Assembly: GCA_033558025.1 (NCBI GenBank)
Contig: JAUCEF010000012.1
Coordinates: 1,488,001 to 1,552,000 of the forward strand
Length of the DNA: 64,000 bases
Reading direction: 5' to 3'
Origin: Phytophthora sp. 'mugwort'
Lineage: Eukaryota; Oomycota; Peronosporomycetes; Peronosporales; Peronosporaceae
Shown here: positions 46,001 to 55,460 of the stretch, in pieces
Layout: every line of letters starts with the position of its first letter
How positions within the stretch are numbered: position 1 is the stretch's first letter
Position numbers and translations under genes: made by a program
The notes under the pieces: model-generated
What the model saw: the letters and a program-made list of their open reading frames with translations, nothing else
Told to the model about the DNA's origin: nothing
The model's database searches: none

Positions 46001-46410
46001 TACTTCTCCTCGTCATCCTTCACACCTGTGTTCAATACCCCGCTGGTACGGCTGTTGCGTCGCGTCGCACTCTGTCGGAACGTGTCGAAGTGTACGGGTT
46101 CATTCTTGTCGGCCAGACGCGTCAAGTCTTCGAAGGCTACGCAGTTCTCCTTGGTCAACAGTCGTCGCCGATTATTATCCACCTCTGCATCTGACGGAAC
46201 GGATTCGGACGCCGCTCGGCGTCCTAGCTCGAAGCTGGAGAGCGTCTCTGGCTCTGCCTTCGTGTCTTTGCGTCGTCGTCGTCGATTACCTATGCTGCTG
46301 CCCGAAATAGTTCCCAGGCTGCGCTGACTCACTGGTACATGTATCTCGTCGAACTCGTCAGCACCAAGGGGTTGAGGGTCTTGCTTCCGAGAGGACGGCG
46401 GAGACGCCAT
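43099..46410 (-). CDS. large multipass membrane protein, function unknown
   Basis: An intronless frame of 1103 residues. Residues 1-225 are polar and charged (GNRRRRRKDTK, an acidic SDDKDDDDEQSE run) and presumably cytosolic. TM helices are predicted near 229-250, 425-450, 537-559, 566-588, 620-645 and 650-674. The roughly 175-residue loop between TM1 and TM2 has N-glycosylation sites (NSS, NVT) and paired cysteines, so it is probably luminal or extracellular. After TM6 a cysteine-rich CPYCTERIKHCDCF segment precedes a coiled-coil-like EKHMEKVEKLRAYREKKRQD region and a long Ser/Asp-rich tail. The layout of one TM, a large external loop, then paired TMs faintly recalls polycystin-type proteins. 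I see no pore or PLAT signature, so no function is given. Confidence 0.85.
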   Translation of the reverse strand: MASPPSSRKQDPQPLGADEFDEIHVPVSQRSLGTISGSSIGNRRRRRKDTKAEPETLSSFELGRRAASESVPSDAEVDNNRRRLLTKENCVAFEDLTRLADKNEPVHFDTFRQSATRRNSRTSGVLNTGVKDDEEKYGQSGDEESMEGEKLDTELLEAYLAYCMSVGHEPNITIRTEGVSDDKDDDDEQSEASKVAAAYVPERQGVPEHKHFWTGFLGTRYSKRRGCVQVWTWLGIGVGVVVWLGLSLSALHLNDVLHLDAFTVQNVQVTQDYTYLHFLEEVDFHLTYTIETPSPDTLSATVNPNSSYFNALLLNEDEYEHYVEGEPFEYVEEGSTLRTTFARLPRTYIDNTILETMYFVIQPCYLERDPTSDYCQTSQLPSSVNSNEKVYDLDKEKKMSKKAAWQHFNVTYISVNPMPVACSSSGIVGGAYLLLFLPYVIITLFGLRVFQMITHCESFEKNIERIYARELNVPENEVDYWQPMPWDRKVPKTRLCGPCCWKKCRRPFEPFYTWWRHENYFTWIFCPYRNERLSRGERALIVVCSLYVTFYVLFIIVMLRDSWGADITIFTSVVLYAILVSVMPSAGKAIFKELFKLIFRQRRKYFRAKAAGGDLSGFSFRLAFILQVLVAVLLTLAQGPIFYIWAFRSCLFLKQFIYYGVLAAITRMSLMGLVQDYAWYLIIKTWGWKDLCPYCTERIKHCDCFNDEVLVLAVQHVGPKWELIQVLDGLLAKQNSYEPQFALYTSEQLRERWDVIVERAEKHMEKVEKLRAYREKKRQDALRHDRTRRSFTSFLSFHGTTQAIRPDSVSGRNDKRDEDREEALGDDPFDFDEHMCNLREKKILALNSKIQLDEFEKHYDSNISDVFHALARSVTKRRRHEKHEHIDGADHEGDAEINSPRATLTTRQNSSDGETMWVFDTPAQRLERREEEKLQRKRAFRVLKNYNIENVGSSSEPSASTPAALSPSDPATGQLRRQDTRRVPLLSTRNKTPMPRKEDLVILMPNMVNIHSQCDKNNRDNLDVVASVQVEDVYDDEEDSDNPSDLERGQSRSASSSQAATAGENRVYTVTERPKTLFRRMSTSASAFAAWALDYDPKAAQQL

Positions 46411-46612
46411 CCAGGAGCTCTTAATTGTGGGCGTTATGAGGTCCCTACGCCTCTGTTAATGTCGCTGTCGTTGAATGGTAATCATGATCGAACGACCAAT
46501 CAGCGACTTTTGAAGATCATTTATATCCAATCCAAACGTGGATATGAGTGCGGACGCTGTGACATAAGCAGTCCACCAAGGTTACGGAAATTGGATATCA
46601 AAGACGATGTTT
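46411..46612. promoter_or_regulatory. upstream region of the 1103-residue gene
   Basis: A CCAAT-type box (GACCAATCAG on the plus strand, 46492-46501) lies about 85 bp upstream of the minus-strand ATG. No clear initiator is visible. The Gypsy LTR begins directly after this stretch, so the promoter space is only about 200 bp. Confidence 0.3.
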
Positions 46613-47020
46613 TGTAACGGGGTTACATAAAGAATGCCTAGTCACTCTTCAGAGTAAGTGTACCCAAGTACACTAAGTGATGTTGCCAAACATCACTATG
46701 ACGTCGACGATAATGACGTCATGGGTAGGTACCACAGATATGATACAAAGACCTCAGAGCCACTCAATAGGATAACATCTTAGGGTACTTTATAGGTACT
46801 AATAGTTAGTATGTAGACGCACTAAAAGGGGTCACCTATAAATATATTCAGTCTTAAATCTACCTAATTTGGTAACAGTCCCACAGGCCAGGGACTAGTG
46901 AACTGCCGTTCACTGAGAATTTGTATACTCTCCGGAAGTCGCACTTCCTTTGCGCAAGGTGTTGTGTGCCTCGTCACACTTGGTAGCACTTGTAGTCAAT
47001 CCACGCCTACGCGGGTTACT
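46613..47020 (+). repeat. probable 5' LTR of a Gypsy element
   Basis: The segment starts TGTAACGGGGTTACA, a start I associate with Phytophthora Gypsy LTRs. It ends near ACGCGGGTTAC, roughly its inverse. The gag ORF follows 27 bp later. The right boundary is uncertain by about 25 bp, and no second copy exists in the window to confirm it. Confidence 0.5.
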
Positions 47021-47046
47021 ACCTGAAACCTCTGGGTCCTAGCAAC

Positions 47047-48009
47047 ATGGACCGGAATGAGTTTCCTCATCTGAACGGCTCACAGTTCGAGTCCGTTCGT
47101 AAGATGACTGGCATTTTTGGAATGGATGCCTTGCGCAGCTTGGTGTCGTCAACGCAAGCTGAGCAGGTCAAACGCTTGACCGTGTTCGACATGTATGAGC
47201 GGGGGCTCATCGAACATGTTCGGAGTAACCTGCAAATTCCGGCCGTAGAGCCGAAACCGGTCTACCCCAAGCCGCTGAGGCTGAAGGTAAACCCATATGA
47301 AGGGAAGGAAGGTGAAAACCTTCACTTCTGGGTGCGAGAAGTAGAGCTCGCAATGGATGCGGCTCTCATCTCCTCGGAGCACCTCCGAGTGGCTTTCGCC
47401 CTCTCCAACCTTAGCGGGCGTGCTAAGAGTTGGGCGTATACGCGGGAAGCGACAACGCCTGGATGCTTCGCATCCTGGGCTCAGCTGTGTGAACAGCTCA
47501 GAGCCGCGTTCCTCCCGGAGAACTATGAGTACCGCCAGCGATCACGCTTCCTATCATGTAAACAGGGAAGACGTGAGCTGCACGAGTACATCCAGGAGAT
47601 CCGGGAGCTCACCGCATCCCTCGTGGGAAACCCACTCCATGAACACATCAAGGTGACGGTGTTCATGGACGGCCTAAGAGTAGTCCCGGCCCGCACCCAG
47701 CTGTTTCGGGTGCAGTCCAATACTCTGGAAGAAGCGATCCAAGCCGCTCTCCAAGAGGCGTACAGTCACCGCCAGGCGCCCACTCCGGCGGCGATGTGGC
47801 CAGGGGCTGCGACACCAAGTTGCAGGGCCCCAAGCGGGCCAGTTCCCATGGAAGTTGGACTCGCCGAGCAACATGATATTCGCTGCTATAGCTGCACGTG
47901 CCTGTCCCGCGGGGGACAACGAAACCGTTTCCCTCCCAAGCCCATCGAGCTCAAGGGTCGCTGGCAAACGCCGCGACCCCACGGTCAGGGGAACGCAGGA
48001 CACCAGTAG
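47047..48009 (+). CDS. Gypsy retrotransposon Gag (intact frame)
   Basis: An open frame of 320 residues starts MDRNEFPHLNGSQFESVRKM. The central part (about 75-230) is a retrotransposon gag domain: LKVNPYEGKEGENLHFWVRE, ALSNLSGRAKSWAYTRE, WAQLCEQLRAAFLPENYEY and LHEYIQEIRELTASLVGNPL. The C-terminus CYSCTCLSRGGQRNRFP looks like a degraded zinc knuckle. A TAG at 48007-48009 ends it where a protease fusion would normally continue. Gag forms the virus-like particle of the element. The long intact frame suggests fairly recent insertion. Confidence 0.8.
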   Translation: MDRNEFPHLNGSQFESVRKMTGIFGMDALRSLVSSTQAEQVKRLTVFDMYERGLIEHVRSNLQIPAVEPKPVYPKPLRLKVNPYEGKEGENLHFWVREVELAMDAALISSEHLRVAFALSNLSGRAKSWAYTREATTPGCFASWAQLCEQLRAAFLPENYEYRQRSRFLSCKQGRRELHEYIQEIRELTASLVGNPLHEHIKVTVFMDGLRVVPARTQLFRVQSNTLEEAIQAALQEAYSHRQAPTPAAMWPGAATPSCRAPSGPVPMEVGLAEQHDIRCYSCTCLSRGGQRNRFPPKPIELKGRWQTPRPHGQGNAGHQ

Positions 48010-48169
48010 GGGCGGGGTGCCCTTCTGGGAAGATCTAAGTCTTCATGAGCGGTGAGCGGGAGGCGCGCACCATGGAGACTTAGCACCTGAGAATCTTTGC
48101 ACTCTCGAATCGAAGGAGGGCAGCGTTGGGCTGCTAGTAGTACACGTAAGTGTACGGGGACATACCCAT

Positions 48170-48620
48170 CCCTTCCGAGTCTTGAGAGACTCCGGGGCGT
48201 CGAAGAACTTCGCACGCCGCCAGACTGTTGCGGAGAACAGCAACAAGTTGGCCGATTCTTTACGAGAAGCAAAGGCAACGGGACAGTGTCAGTACAACTG
48301 GCCGACGGAACGGTGATTACCGTTCCCAAGATCCATGTGGTTCTAGCTGTGAAGTTCGAGGACTTCGACAGCATGGGGCAGTTTACTGTTTTAGAGATGG
48401 ACAAGTATGACTTGATCCTGGGCATGCCCTGGCTCGAGAAACATGAGCCATGGATCGATTGGCGAAACAAAGCCATCGGGGCCAGCCGGCCCGCAGTCAC
48501 TGGCAGAGCATTGGTAAGTCATGTTCCCACCTCTGCCAGGAATGGGGCGTCCGAAAGGGGCGCCGGGATGCAAGAGCACCCAGTGAATGTTTGGGAGCCG
48601 CCGACGTATTGAGCGACTCC
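48170..48620 (+). pseudogene. Gypsy retroviral-type aspartic protease region, out of frame with Gag
   Basis: The plus-strand frame carries LRDSGASKNF (read across a frame change near 48180-48205, the D-S-G active-site region). It continues with GTVSVQLADGTVITVPKIHV and ends with DLILGMPWLEKHEPWIDWRN at about 48413-48470, the typical end of the pepsin-like RVP_2 domain. The stop after Gag and a frame change separate it from gag. It continues to a TGA at 48610-48612. Confidence 0.65.
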
Positions 48621-49150
48621 CTAGAAGCGGTGGCAGCAGAAGCTGCACCTGGTCGAGTGCGGCAGTCCTTGCAGGATAGCCCTCGACCCCCGCCGGAATC
48701 TAGACCGTCGGCTGAGGCTTCAAGAGTGGCGGTGTCTGCAGGCACGGACCAGGTGGTCAACCTAGGTCCACACCGTGTCACCCAGACTGAAACTGGCGAG
48801 GAAGACGCGCGAGGCGCTTCCTGTGTGAGTAACTATGTTCCACACCGTGTCACCCAGACAGAAACTGGCGAGGTAGGCGCAGAATGCTTCCTGTGTGGGT
48901 AACCTTGTTCCACACGAAGCTCTAGAAGCTTTGGACGTGGTCAATGAGACGTCCACAAACGTGGGTAACAAAGTACAACGTCGTTGTCGCCGTCGACGAC
49001 ATAGTAGACACCGCAAGTCGCGTCTGAAGTCACTTCAGACTGGAGCCGCCTCAAGTGACTCGGAACCTAGGCCACGGTCCTTCCGACCCCCCCCCGGTCG
49101 AAGGGTGTTATCACATCCTCGACGGCGAGACCAGTCATCAGGTCAAGGCA
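48612..49150 (+). pseudogene. Gypsy spacer region with duplicated PHRVTQTETGE unit
   Basis: The frame SDSLEAVAAEAAPGRVRQSL continues through two copies of PHRVTQTETGE (DNA near 48768-48802 and 48843-48876, with ACACCGTGTCACCCAGAC in both) to a TAA at 48900-48902. Beyond it the same protein type continues as VPHEALEALDVVNETSTNVG and a very Arg-rich block. In related Gypsy elements a linker of this kind sits between protease and RT. Here RT never follows. Confidence 0.5.
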
Positions 49151-49159
49151 GGCGGCATC

Positions 49160-50090
49160 CAGCTAGACCGCTGCCAGAGGTGTTAATCAGCCAGCCGAAG
49201 CTGAGCATACGTGACTTTGATGGCCGCGAGACGTACAAGGGACTGCGAACTGGGTTTAAGCAGTGGGCGTTATTGTCCATCGGGCAAGTCGACATGGCCG
49301 AGCGTGCGTGTGGGTTGCGCTGGCTGGAGGAGGTGAAGCTGAACAAGCTCGCACAAAACACCTAACGGGGAAGGCTGGTCGAATTTTTCGTGAGCAAGCC
49401 AACACGTGGTGGACAGTCTGGCTTTTCCTGTTTTATTCTCTCGAGCAGATGAACGTCACCTCACAGTACGTCTCTCGATGGAAGACGCTGCCGTGATGTT
49501 TACCGCAGCCAAAGATTCGACACGTTCCTAGAATGACCACTTTCTGTACCTAATTGCGCTGATGAGAGCAACCGACGCTTCGTCAGCGATGGTCCTCCAG
49601 AACATTGTTCGACACGCATCGACCGGATTCAGCCCACGCTACTCGGCAGGTACAACGAGCAATGGCAGGATCAAATGCATGATCAGGAATTAGTGCAGTT
49701 TGCGCAGCGCTTCGATACAGGCGTCATGGATCGCAAGAGAGCAGGCAAAGACGTCGTAATGCTGTTGTCGACACTCGTCAATGCTTGAACTGCAAGGAGG
49801 TTGGGCACATATCCCGTATGTGCCCAGCCCCGAAGCGCCAAAGGGATGCCAACTCCAATGCAAAGAAGGGGACGAATTGGGCCCTATCGGCCACTGACTC
49901 ACACGGTGAACAGGGCTGGATCGTCGACAGCGGGGCCTGCCGGCATATTGTCAAGGGTGCAAGCCTCCTGCGCAATGCGAAAGCGTGCGGTCGTAGCGAC
50001 TCGCTTACGCTGGCGGACGGAAATTCGCTGCCAGTGACCAAGATGGGGTCGATTGTGCTTCATGGGACGTCGATGGGGTGCAAACGTTGA
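49160..50090 (+). pseudogene. Copia copy 2 gag and protease, frameshifted
   Basis: The gag block ends with a TAA at 49363-49365 and continues in another frame. The zinc knuckle CLNCKEVGHISRMC (CX2CX4HX4C) is at about 49782-49823. The protease follows in the same frame as the ORF from 49785: GWIVDSGACRHIVKGASLL at about 49915-49971 has the catalytic DSG. Then comes LTLADGNSLPVTKMGSIVLH. A shift near 50080 passes to NVYYAPSLAHNRLSLRQLAK. Confidence 0.7.
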
Positions 50091-52616
50091 TCATGGTAAG
50101 CAATGTGTACTACGCGCCGTCGTTAGCTCACAATCGGCTTTCGCTAAGGCAGCTAGCCAAGCGCGGTTGTGCTATCGACGAAGTTCGAGGGAGCTTGGCG
50201 ATCACAAACACCAAGCAAAAGCGGGTAGATTTTTACGTCAAGATGTTCTCGTCGCCTACCTCACAGCAATTCGCCAGCCTCAGTTGAGGTTTCAAGATGT
50301 CGCAATGAGTGCGAGTTTGGAGGAGCCTCGGGAACGCGACGTGCAGCATGTCTCGCTGATGCATTTCCACGAGCGGTTCGGCCATTTAGCGCTGGACACC
50401 ATAGAGCGCATCGCGCAGGATCCTCTCTCCGGTATTACCATCACTGACCGCACCAGAAAGACGTGTGTTTCGTGTGCTGAAGGAAAAACAAACCAAGAAG
50501 CGGCAGTCGCAGCGTGACAGTGGAGAAAACGCACCGAGAGAGAGCGTGGGGGGGGGCGTGATTGCTGTGACCTCAGGGTCCCCATGACTCCACGAAACGG
50601 GAGCGGAAACCGGTACCTTGTGAATTTTATAGATCACCGGAGCAATTACAACCGCATTTTCGCAGCGAAGACGAAGGACGAAGCCGCACGAAGGTTTGGC
50701 GACTTCTTGGTTTTCTTCGAGAAGAGCTTCTCGTGTAAAGATCCACGGACTTCGAGATGATGGCGGAGGTGAGTACAGAACTGTTGAACTGTTCTGTCAG
50801 CAAAATGGTGTCGCTCGCCAAGTGAGCGAAGCTTTCAACCAAGCGTCCAACGGGAAAGCGGAACGCATGCACCGAACCATTTTCAACATGGTGTGGTGCA
50901 TGATATTTGAATCAGGACTGGCGCCAAGTTTTTGGAGCGACGCGGCTGAGTACGCCATGAACATCCTGAATTTCAGCCCAACCCGAGTTAACGAGCGCCA
51001 GACCCAAAGAACTATCGCGAAGCGCATCGGCTCCAGACGCACACCAAATGGACCGCCGCAGAACAAGAAGAATTGGCCGCACTGATCGCCAACGCGACGC
51101 GGACGCTGATTAAGTGCACGCCTACCACGGCAAAGCTACACTCGAAGTGGGTTTACAGAAAGAAAAAAAGCGAGCTCCAGTGGAGTTGTCGAGCGCTACA
51201 AAGCACGTTTGGTGGCGTGCGGAAACGAACAAGTCCTGGAGGTGAACTACAGTCTCACCTTCGCGGCTGTAATTGAGATGATCAGCGGCAAAGTCATTTT
51301 CGTACGAGTCAGCATTTGGCGCGTACCTGCACACCAAGGCGATGTTCCGAACGCGTACGCCAAGGCGATGACGGAAGGAGGCATTGAAATTGTGCTAATG
51401 GCTCCAAATAGGATGCACATCAGCGAGGAAACGCTGCAGGAACTTGGTGCTCACGACGTCCGAGAGCTGGGTCTACCATTTGATCGCAGCCTCTTCGGGT
51501 TAAAACAAGCTGGCCGGGTGCGGCATCAGCTGCTACATCGGACGCTAACTAAGATGGGATTCGCTCAGTGTGTCACCGACTCGTGCTTGTATTTCAAGAC
51601 GGACGCGGACGGAACAACAGTGGTGGGCACGCACGTTGATGAACTGCTCATGACGGGTACGTCCTTCGGCGGTGTGGACACTTTCTTCGTTGAGATGTAG
51701 GTTCTGTCTTTGAAAGACTTGGGTCCGACGACGAAGTTTCTGGGTGTACGCATTGAATACGACGAAGAAATAGGCTACACTCTCGATCAAGAGCACGCCA
51801 TAATGGAGATGCTTTCCAGGCACATGAATGCTCACTCGGCTCGTTGCCCAATTGGCGAAGAGGAGCCTCCGATCGTTTATGACGAGCTGCTTTCCGACGA
51901 GCCCGCGCCCGCCGATTCGCTGATGCCAACAGTGAAAAATTTTCAGTCGATCGTCGGCAGTCTACGTTGGATTGCGAGATGTACGAGACCGGATATAGCG
52001 TTCGCAGTGCCCCGATCCACTCGCCGCATGCACGCACCTACGCTGCAAGACTGGAAGCTGGCAAGAGAATCGAGCGGTATTTGGCTGGAAGTGCCGAACT
52101 GAAGCTGCGCATGAAAGAAGATTAAGCACCGACGCTGCCAATCAGACTCGCATGCTACACCGATACACCGAACTGACTTCGGCGGCGACAAGCAGGACCG
52201 GAAGTCGGTTAGCGGATCGATCCTGACCATGAACGGTATCACGGTCGGTATGGACGTGCAAAAAGCAAAATGCTGTTGCGCTGTCGACCGCGGAAGCGGA
52301 GTTCGTTGCTGCGTCATGCGGGGGCCAAGAGCTCTTGGGGCTAAGAGCGTCTGAGCGAGCTCAGCATGGCGATCCAGTTTCCGCTCGCTCTTTATATCGA
52401 TAACCAAGCCGCCATCAAGCAGATCGACAACGAGGCAAGCTCTGGAAGGGACAAGCATGTTGATATTCGGCTCAAGTTCCTTCGCGATTATGTATCCAAA
52501 CGGGTTGTCGGTCTGCTGTTCGTCGAAACCAACGAGATGCTTGCAGACTTTCTCACGAAAGCGATACCTGCCCAACGTGTACTCAAACTGCGCGCTTCCT
52601 GTGGTTTGGCGTGATC
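50091..52616 (+). pseudogene. Copia copy 2 integrase, RT and RNase H, broken
   Basis: Blocks in order: MHFHERFGHLALDTIERIAQ and TCVSCAEGK (pre-integrase His/Cys finger, 50360-50490); DDGGGEYRTVELFCQQNGVA (integrase, 50757-50817) and MHRTIFNMVWCMIFESGL (50869-50922); VVERYKARLVACGNEQ across a shift near 51190; RT core LFGLKQAGRVRHQLLHRTL (51491-51547) and THVDELLMTGT, where the usual YVDD aspartate pair reads VDE (51630-51660); FLGVRIEYDEEIGYTLDQE (51739-51795); RNase H ALYIDNQAAIKQIDNEASSG (52387-52446) and EMLADFLTKAIPAQRV (52534-52581). Several frame changes and the altered VDD motif make it inactive. Confidence 0.75.
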
Positions 52617-52636
52617 CCATCAGCATCGGGGAGCAG

Positions 52637-53095
52637 TGTTGGAAGCAGCCGATCCTGCCGGAATCCTCAACGTCACAGCAGGATGATGCTAGGAGCACGA
52701 TGCCGCCACCGTGGACGACCCCGCGAATAACAGGGCGACGGACGAGGGAGCGATCGCACTGTTGTGGCGAGAGAACAACAAGGAGGAGAGCACTGGGAGT
52801 CAATGCATGTAGCGGGGTAGGCAAGCATGCTAACGGACAACGAAGCTCACTTGCCACTCTCCAACCTCAAGCGCAACACTCACTTTCTACAGCAGCACCG
52901 CGGAGGCTTCTTGTCATCGATCGCGCTTGTCACGCCGTCCGCGATCCCGTCTGCTGTGTAGCCGTCCGCGCCTGACAAATATCAGCCAATAAAAGCGTGT
53001 ACGTTCAGGATACCAGCGGCGGGTGCCCTCGAGGCTGAAAGGTGAAGGTTTGATTGATTGGTAGCTGAAACATACTTTTTAACCATGATAACCCC
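52637..53095 (+). repeat. start of the Copia copy 2 3' LTR
   Basis: TGTTGGAAGC begins here, right after a purine-rich stretch (ATCGGGGAGCAG, 52625-52636) that could be the polypurine tract. Copia LTRs commonly start TGTTGGA. AATAAA at 52990 could serve as polyadenylation signal. The 3' end cannot be fixed without a second LTR. Confidence 0.5.
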
Positions 53096-53596
53096 TAATA
53101 TTGTGCTTCCCGCCTACAGTTGACAATATTGACGGATTGAGGAATTGCCCCAATACAATTTATCTCCTTTGTTCATGCCCGGTCTATGCGCTCGATGTGA
53201 ATTTAATCGTACTTAACGATGTCATAGTGAACACAAGCGTTTCGCCGACCTTGCACGATTTGCTGGATTCGATGAATCGCGCAGGAAATTTTGAGTAGAA
53301 TGCACTACACGCGCATCGGTGTAGACGGACTCTAGCAAGCCGGTTGAGTGACATCGATGGACGACCCGATCAGTTTGCCCATACCACTGGCCACAGAATG
53401 ACCGACCGAAGGCATCTTGTTATCGTGATGCGGGACGTTGTAAAGCAGACGCGAACCATCATTCACGCTCGTTGCGTTCCCGCCAATGGCCTCACTCCAT
53501 TTCAGATTTATCATCACTTTTTAGCCAATCCTCAAGGAACCACGCGCAAAAGGTGATGAGCAATACCAGTCAAAATCCCACCTCAGTCTGGTTCTT
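53096..53596. other. spacer before the bZIP gene
   Basis: No supported gene; three overlapping ORFs of fewer than 75 codons. It separates the retroelement from the bZIP promoter. Confidence 0.35.
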
Positions 53597-53607
53597 TCAC
53601 TGCATTG
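53597..53607 (+). promoter_or_regulatory. candidate initiator of the plus-strand bZIP gene
   Basis: TCACTGCATTG, preceded by TTCTT, resembles the oomycete Inr plus flanking element (TCAYTNNNCATT). It lies about 45-55 bp before the ATG at 53651. It also lies 17 bp before an alternative ATG at 53624. Confidence 0.4.
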
Positions 53608-53650
53608 TGAACGTCTTGCAGGTGTGCTCAAAACCGATCGCCTGTGGAAC

Positions 53651-55456
53651 ATGGCGGTGGACTTCGAGCTACTGGCGGCGGAAGGCGCTGATTTCCTGCT
53701 GGAAGACGCGGAAACCATCGAATCCCAGGCGCGAGGAGAGCCGGGCGATGCGATGATGAGCGTTTGGAGCGACCTGGAGGCGCGGGACAGCAGAGGCGCG
53801 CAGTCGGTCGCGTCCTGGTGGGACCTGACGCTTAGCGACGCCAAGACGGCGGATAGGAAACCCGACGTGGTCTTGGGGCCTGTGGATCTGCTGCTGGACG
53901 ACCAGGAGACCGTGTTCGCAGCCTTTGACGAGCCGTCACGTCCCCGCGAGACCATCTCCCCCGTTGCCATTGAGGCCAAACAGAGTCGCACTAAACTGGA
54001 ATCTAACGTCATGACCAGTGTACTCGCCAATGCAGCAAGGCAAGTGCCAGTATCTGACGATTCCCAAGCGGAAACTGATTCGAAGCCCGCAAAACGCGGA
54101 AAAAGAGCGACACGGAATTCGAAGAAAAGTATCAAAGTCGTGGTCAAAGTTGAACCGAACGTCGCCATGAGAGGGAAACTAGCGAAGACGAAAAGTGTAA
54201 AAGTGCATTGGAAACAGAAATCTGCAGTCGCGCAAGTTGCTGTGGCAAGTGCATCCGTGACGGTGAAAGAGGACAAGAAACTGTCCCCGTTAGAGGTCCG
54301 TCGGAAACGAAATCGCGAGTCCATGCAGCGCGCAAGACGCCGCCAACGGGATGACGTGGAACGGATGAAATTAACACTTCAACAGCTCGAGAGACATTAT
54401 CAGGATTTGAATGAGAAATCGCAGGCAAGGCGTCGTCGCGCGAGCAGCAGCAACAGCAATGGCGATCCTGATCTGGAGGCTAATTATTATGCGTTGGCGG
54501 ATCTGTCGCATACACTGAAGGAGGAGAAGTTTTTGCTGGAAAAAGCGCTGGTAGAAAAGCACAAGACGCACAGACGTTTCCAGCAAGTGATGGTGGACCG
54601 TAAACAGGAGCTGGAGCTAGCGTGCCCACTAACGACGGATGATTCAACGCTTTTTACGGATTATGAGTATGTGCCGATGACAGAAGATCAAGCGAACGAG
54701 CATATACGCAACTGTTACCAGCAAATGCGAGCAATGGAAGAGACAGTAAAGCCGCTCGTCTCGCCCTTTGAGGTTCCAGACGGAGACAGCTCGGACGTCG
54801 AGTCGCCAAGTTCCCCGTCAACTGCAGATTTCCCGCAGCTTTCAAGCGCTAGAAAAAGTTGTGCTTTCCCGCCATCGGCGACTTTCGGCTGGGAGGTGCG
54901 ACATGAGACCAATCCGGATGGCGATTTCTACGTGAGCTTCTCCAAGTTTTTTGTCGGGATTACACCACAACAAGCCATGATTAGCAGCTGGAGAAGAGAT
55001 TCGAAGCCGACATCAACCCCATTTCGACGCAAATTGCGCTTTGAAGTACTTCAGGTTATTAATGACAGCACGTACATCGCTGGTACTGACATTGAACACC
55101 CTGTGCAACACGACAAGATCATGCGCATGATTTTCCTGAATTTTCGAATGCAAACTGATAAAGGTTATGTAATCGGTCGTCACTCGATTAACCCTTCGTC
55201 GCCACAAGTGCGCGAAATGGCCGAGAGAGACTCCAACTTCGAATACGTCGATAGCTCCAATTGGGTAGAATTTTCAGCTGGACAAGACGAAAATACGGGC
55301 GAGCCTGGGTGCCTTGTCAAGTTCATCGCACGCACGGAGTACAACACGCAGGAGGATATGTACGTTCGTCTTGTGAACTCGATATCCCGCACCATGATCT
55401 GGGAACTTGCCGTCGTACCTTCATCGTCGCGTTCTCTCCTCCTGCCCTCTGTATAG
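53651..55456 (+). CDS. bZIP transcription factor with oomycete-type C-terminal domain
   Basis: A 601-residue intronless protein. The acidic first 130 residues (MAVDFELLAAEGADFLLEDA onward) could act as an activation domain. Lys-rich nuclear-localisation-like stretches follow. The basic region EVRRKRNRESMQRARRRQRD near residues 214-235 keeps the N-x7-R bZIP signature (Asn ... Arg). The short zipper DVERMKLTLQQLERHYQDL follows. Residues about 410-600 form a folded domain shared with the neighbouring bZIP gene, with FGWEVRHETNPDGDFYVSFS, FEVLQVINDSTYIAGTDIE and LNFRMQTDKGYVIGRHSI. The start at 53651 has good context; 53624 would add nine residues. Target genes are unknown. Confidence 0.85.
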   Translation: MAVDFELLAAEGADFLLEDAETIESQARGEPGDAMMSVWSDLEARDSRGAQSVASWWDLTLSDAKTADRKPDVVLGPVDLLLDDQETVFAAFDEPSRPRETISPVAIEAKQSRTKLESNVMTSVLANAARQVPVSDDSQAETDSKPAKRGKRATRNSKKSIKVVVKVEPNVAMRGKLAKTKSVKVHWKQKSAVAQVAVASASVTVKEDKKLSPLEVRRKRNRESMQRARRRQRDDVERMKLTLQQLERHYQDLNEKSQARRRRASSSNSNGDPDLEANYYALADLSHTLKEEKFLLEKALVEKHKTHRRFQQVMVDRKQELELACPLTTDDSTLFTDYEYVPMTEDQANEHIRNCYQQMRAMEETVKPLVSPFEVPDGDSSDVESPSSPSTADFPQLSSARKSCAFPPSATFGWEVRHETNPDGDFYVSFSKFFVGITPQQAMISSWRRDSKPTSTPFRRKLRFEVLQVINDSTYIAGTDIEHPVQHDKIMRMIFLNFRMQTDKGYVIGRHSINPSSPQVREMAERDSNFEYVDSSNWVEFSAGQDENTGEPGCLVKFIARTEYNTQEDMYVRLVNSISRTMIWELAVVPSSSRSLLLPSV

Positions 55457-55460
55457 TGTT

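Larger units (their letters stand above)
49150..53095 (+). mobile_element. Ty1/Copia-type retrotransposon (copy 2), missing its 5' LTR
   Basis: From 49180 the sequence is Copia: gag (LSIRDFDGRETYKGLRTGF), zinc knuckle, protease, pre-integrase, integrase, RT and RNase H in Copia order. A 3' LTR then begins TGTTGGAAGCAGCC at 52637. No Copia 5' LTR exists; the left part is Gypsy. It is related to copy 1 at 8.9-13.4 kb but clearly less decayed. Its right boundary is not resolved; an AATAAA lies at 52990 inside the presumed LTR. Confidence 0.7.

Noticed and set aside
46973..47046. Exact tRNA primer-binding site of the Gypsy element
   Set aside because: TGGTAGCAC and TGGGTCCTAGCAAC were considered, but neither could be matched with confidence to a tRNA 3' end, so none is annotated.
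51943..52857. 304-codon minus-strand ORF
   Set aside because: Antisense to Copia RT and RNase H, whose sense blocks are clear.
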